Positions 30,900 through 33,282 of a DNA stretch of 33,282 nt are shown piece by piece. How positions within the stretch are numbered: the first letter of the stretch is position 1; the number at the start of each line of letters is the position of its first letter. The notes under the pieces are model-generated. The model did not search any database and had not been told where the DNA came from. It saw only the letters and a list, made by a program, of their open reading frames with translations. Source of the DNA: Acanthaster planci (lineage: Eukaryota > Echinodermata > Asteroidea > Valvatida > Acanthasteridae); contig NW_019091691.1 in the NCBI RefSeq assembly GCF_001949145.1, positions 1 through 33,282 on the forward strand, given 5' to 3'. The translations under genes and the position numbers were made by a program.

Positions 30900-32700
30900 A
30901 TAATGGGTTGTTGAAACGGAGTGAAGTTCACTCTCGTGAACATTAACATGTAATTCTGTGGTGCATTTCTGACACACACGTTCTTGCCTGTTATAACCAG
31001 TTCCATCTGGGTTCTCCACGTAAACTTCACACTGCATAATAACGTGTGACACATTAAAGTGCACAAACTTGCATGCTGAATGATGCAGTTATGTAGTTCG
31101 TATCAACTCTGAAATAAGCCGATGTAGTTGGTGAGTGCGCCGCCAATGTCCCTTACTATTTTAAAATACTGCTTGGTTGTGCATTTGACGCATTGGTCTA
31201 TAAAGCAAAATGACACAATTGGCACTTGATGAAGTTCATGCATAACCGGACTCCATCATATTCCAAGTCCGCTCTGGGCCGGGAGAGCCGTGCAGCATTA
31301 CCAAGGAGGTTACCCAAATCATTAGATGACTGCGTAAAAGAACCCAAAGGCACAACAGAGGGGAAAACAGAGTTAGATATGCTAGCTTTCATCCTGAGCA
31401 ACCAATCGAAGTGAATACCACTTCACCTATGCCATCCCTCCTTGATCCAAGTTTCCTAACTTTTGACCTGGAGGTTTAGGGTTCTTAGATAATTGTAGTG
31501 GTATTTAGTTTAATGACGGAGCGAAAAGAAGTTATGCACAGCAGCTATCTTCCAGGTCAGTGTTTATGGTCTACTCATGTGTATTCCAACTGAATAAAAT
31601 CACTGATCTGGAAGATGGTTGCCTTGTATATTAACCTCTGTCAGCAATTAGAGATGTCATTATTAACATAATGACCGATTCAGCGTCAGGTTGCAATGTT
31701 GGATATAAAATGATACACATGTACGACTCGAGGAGAAATGGGCTGTTTCACGCCTCAGCAGCTATCAACAAAAGCACATGAATGAGAATTTAGTACGATG
31801 TTACTTGGAAAATGTGTTTAACATTCTGGTATGTCTCTTTCCTTGCTGAGCCTGCCCGTGAGCATTTGCGTGCATAGGTCGGGCATACGTTTCCACTTTT
31901 CCTATAGGTGTAGTTCTTGTGGTTTATCGTATCTGGTGACAAACAGAAGGATTATGTGTTGTGCAATAGGCGGGTTTAAATGACCAAATATATTTTCTTC
32001 TATGTAGAATTAGTAAACACGATGAAGTTTTCATGTGCGTTGTGGATACGACCAGCATTTGGATTCCATTTTCGAGAGCAAAGTGTACCAATAAGCATGG
32101 TTTAAGAGTTAAGTTTTGTTAAGTTCACCAATATCAATATTCCCATAGGTCATGTAATATAGCCGTAATATTGTCTAGTCTTGAAATTTCCTGTTACCTC
32201 CAAGAAGCGTAGTAAGTATTGTATGGTATGTCTGTTGGCAACTAAGTTTAAAAGTTAAGCTTACGAAAATATGAACTGAGACGAACAGAAAATGGAATAA
32301 CTCTTTAACCCCCAAAGCCACTGTGGCTTCAAACGGGTCCAGTCAGTCCATAAATGGCCTTGTATATGGAACAATTTGGAATTCATTTTTAAATTGGCTA
32401 TAACTCTCATTGGCAGAAAAGCTTGAAAGTTTCCTAAACATAAAGACTTTGAAAAGGGTTGTAGACCAGTCCAAGAAACATAATGTACACAAAGTAATTG
32501 TAGGGACTTTAATTTGCTGCCAAACGTTTTTTGAACTTTTAACGAACATTTCAAAGATTCGCACCAATGAAAACCGACAGAATTTGGGGCAGATACCTGT
32601 TTTTTTTGATGGCCTAAAAAAGAAAAAAACTTTTGTTACCCTTTTGCGTTCATTTTGATGTTGTTTCCTGTTAATCAAAGACCACAAATCGGACATTTTT
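30900..32700. other. Intergenic, nothing certain
   Basis: Minus-strand frames at 30735-31066 (CEVYVENPDGTGYNRQ, CQKCTTELHV) and 31198-31401 look mildly protein-like but match no family I know and lack splice context. Confidence 0.4.
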
Positions 32701-32714
32701 ACTTCCAGTTTTAC

Positions 32715-32855
32715 CTGAGAGCTCACGCACGGACTCTCGAGCCACCTTCTCTGCCTGTCACGCAACTGCCCGCTACACAAGAGTGAAATATCCGGTATAC
32801 TAATTCTCGGCCCAAATACGTCTGCACTCTCAGGCTCTCTTGACATTTCCGTCAT
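32715..32855 (-). CDS. Candidate first exon of an unidentified gene
   Basis: ATG at 32855 opens 47 codons (MTEMSREPESADVFGPRISI ... LRDRQRRWLESPCVSSQ) ending precisely at the donor CTCAG|GTAAAAC (32714), phase 0. A CRE-like TGACGTAA lies 6 bp upstream of the ATG. No domain is recognised, and no phase-0-entry partner exon was found between here and gene B. Confidence 0.35.
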
Positions 32856-33282
32856 TCTATTTACGTCACTAGAAGCTCATAGTCCATCAGTTATCAAAAT
32901 AAAATGAACATTCAGAAGTACCTCAAAAGTTTACCTATTCCTGTGGATCGAGCAGCCATTACATGGGCGTCTTTAACAGATGGTCAACACACGTCAGACT
33001 TTTAACATTCTTAGTTTCATGTGCATGGTTGAGTCCACTTTTTATGTACTCTATCTCTCATATTTTAGACTCGTTACCAACAAATTCGGAATTTAACTTT
33101 ATACCCACTGCTTCCCGTCTTACAGCACACGCCATAATTGACCGAAGGAATCACAAGTCGTTTGGTAAAATCGATAAACCAAATCGTTGGGGAAAACTTC
33201 TGCCCTTTTTGCGATCGGTCCAATATCATCCCTGTCAGCTAGGTGGTTTAAAAATGTACTAGGGTTTAAAACCACCCAATCG

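Overview
This is an animal nuclear genome window of about 38-40% G+C by eye. Coding sequence is split by GT-AG introns, and a LINE-type reverse-transcriptase relic and two diverged satellites are present. The protein families (NACHT-LRR proteins with Death and ubiquitin-like domains, of the expanded kind known from lancelets, hemichordates, echinoderms and cnidarians) suggest a marine invertebrate, probably a deuterostome. The species cannot be fixed from sequence alone.

Layout: 1-890 is a decayed satellite of about 52 bp and 1010-2680 a second, unrelated one of about 240 bp. Gene A (minus strand, coding exons 12200 down to 3908) and gene B (minus strand, 27545 down to 18143) are diverged tandem duplicates. 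Each has one giant exon holding NACHT plus LRRs, preceded by small exons. Between them lie a broken LINE (14194-15223) with its 3' tail and roughly 2.2 kb where I see nothing. Upstream of gene B are only its presumed promoter, a second LINE-tail copy and one candidate first exon of an unidentified gene.

Gene A reads out as a phase-consistent model of eight coding exons: a basic N-terminus (start ATG 12200), an acidic/polar linker, a ubiquitin-like (Ubl) fold split over two exons, a Death domain, two linker exons, then NACHT-LRR and a repetitive acidic tail. The predicted protein is about 1,640 residues. Every junction I placed agrees in phase (2/2, 2/2, 0/0, then 1/1), which is the main support for the model. 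The expected biology is a cytosolic innate-immune sensor that couples ligand sensing by LRRs and NACHT oligomerisation to Death-domain signalling. The N-terminal Ubl is the unusual part.

Gene B keeps a homologous first exon and an intact NACHT-LRR exon, but it has lost the P-loop Lys and Ser/Thr, the first Walker B Asp and the sensor-1 Arg. I find no Death domain in it. It has two Ubl cassettes whose intron phases make them look mutually exclusive. It also has an exon encoding a hydrophobic transmembrane segment with a basic stop-transfer, in phase with the exons leading to the NACHT. The locus therefore looks like a pair: one NTPase-competent Ubl-Death-NLR and one NTPase-dead, possibly membrane-tethered paralogue. 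The exon boundaries come from splice motifs and phase logic only; no transcript evidence was available.
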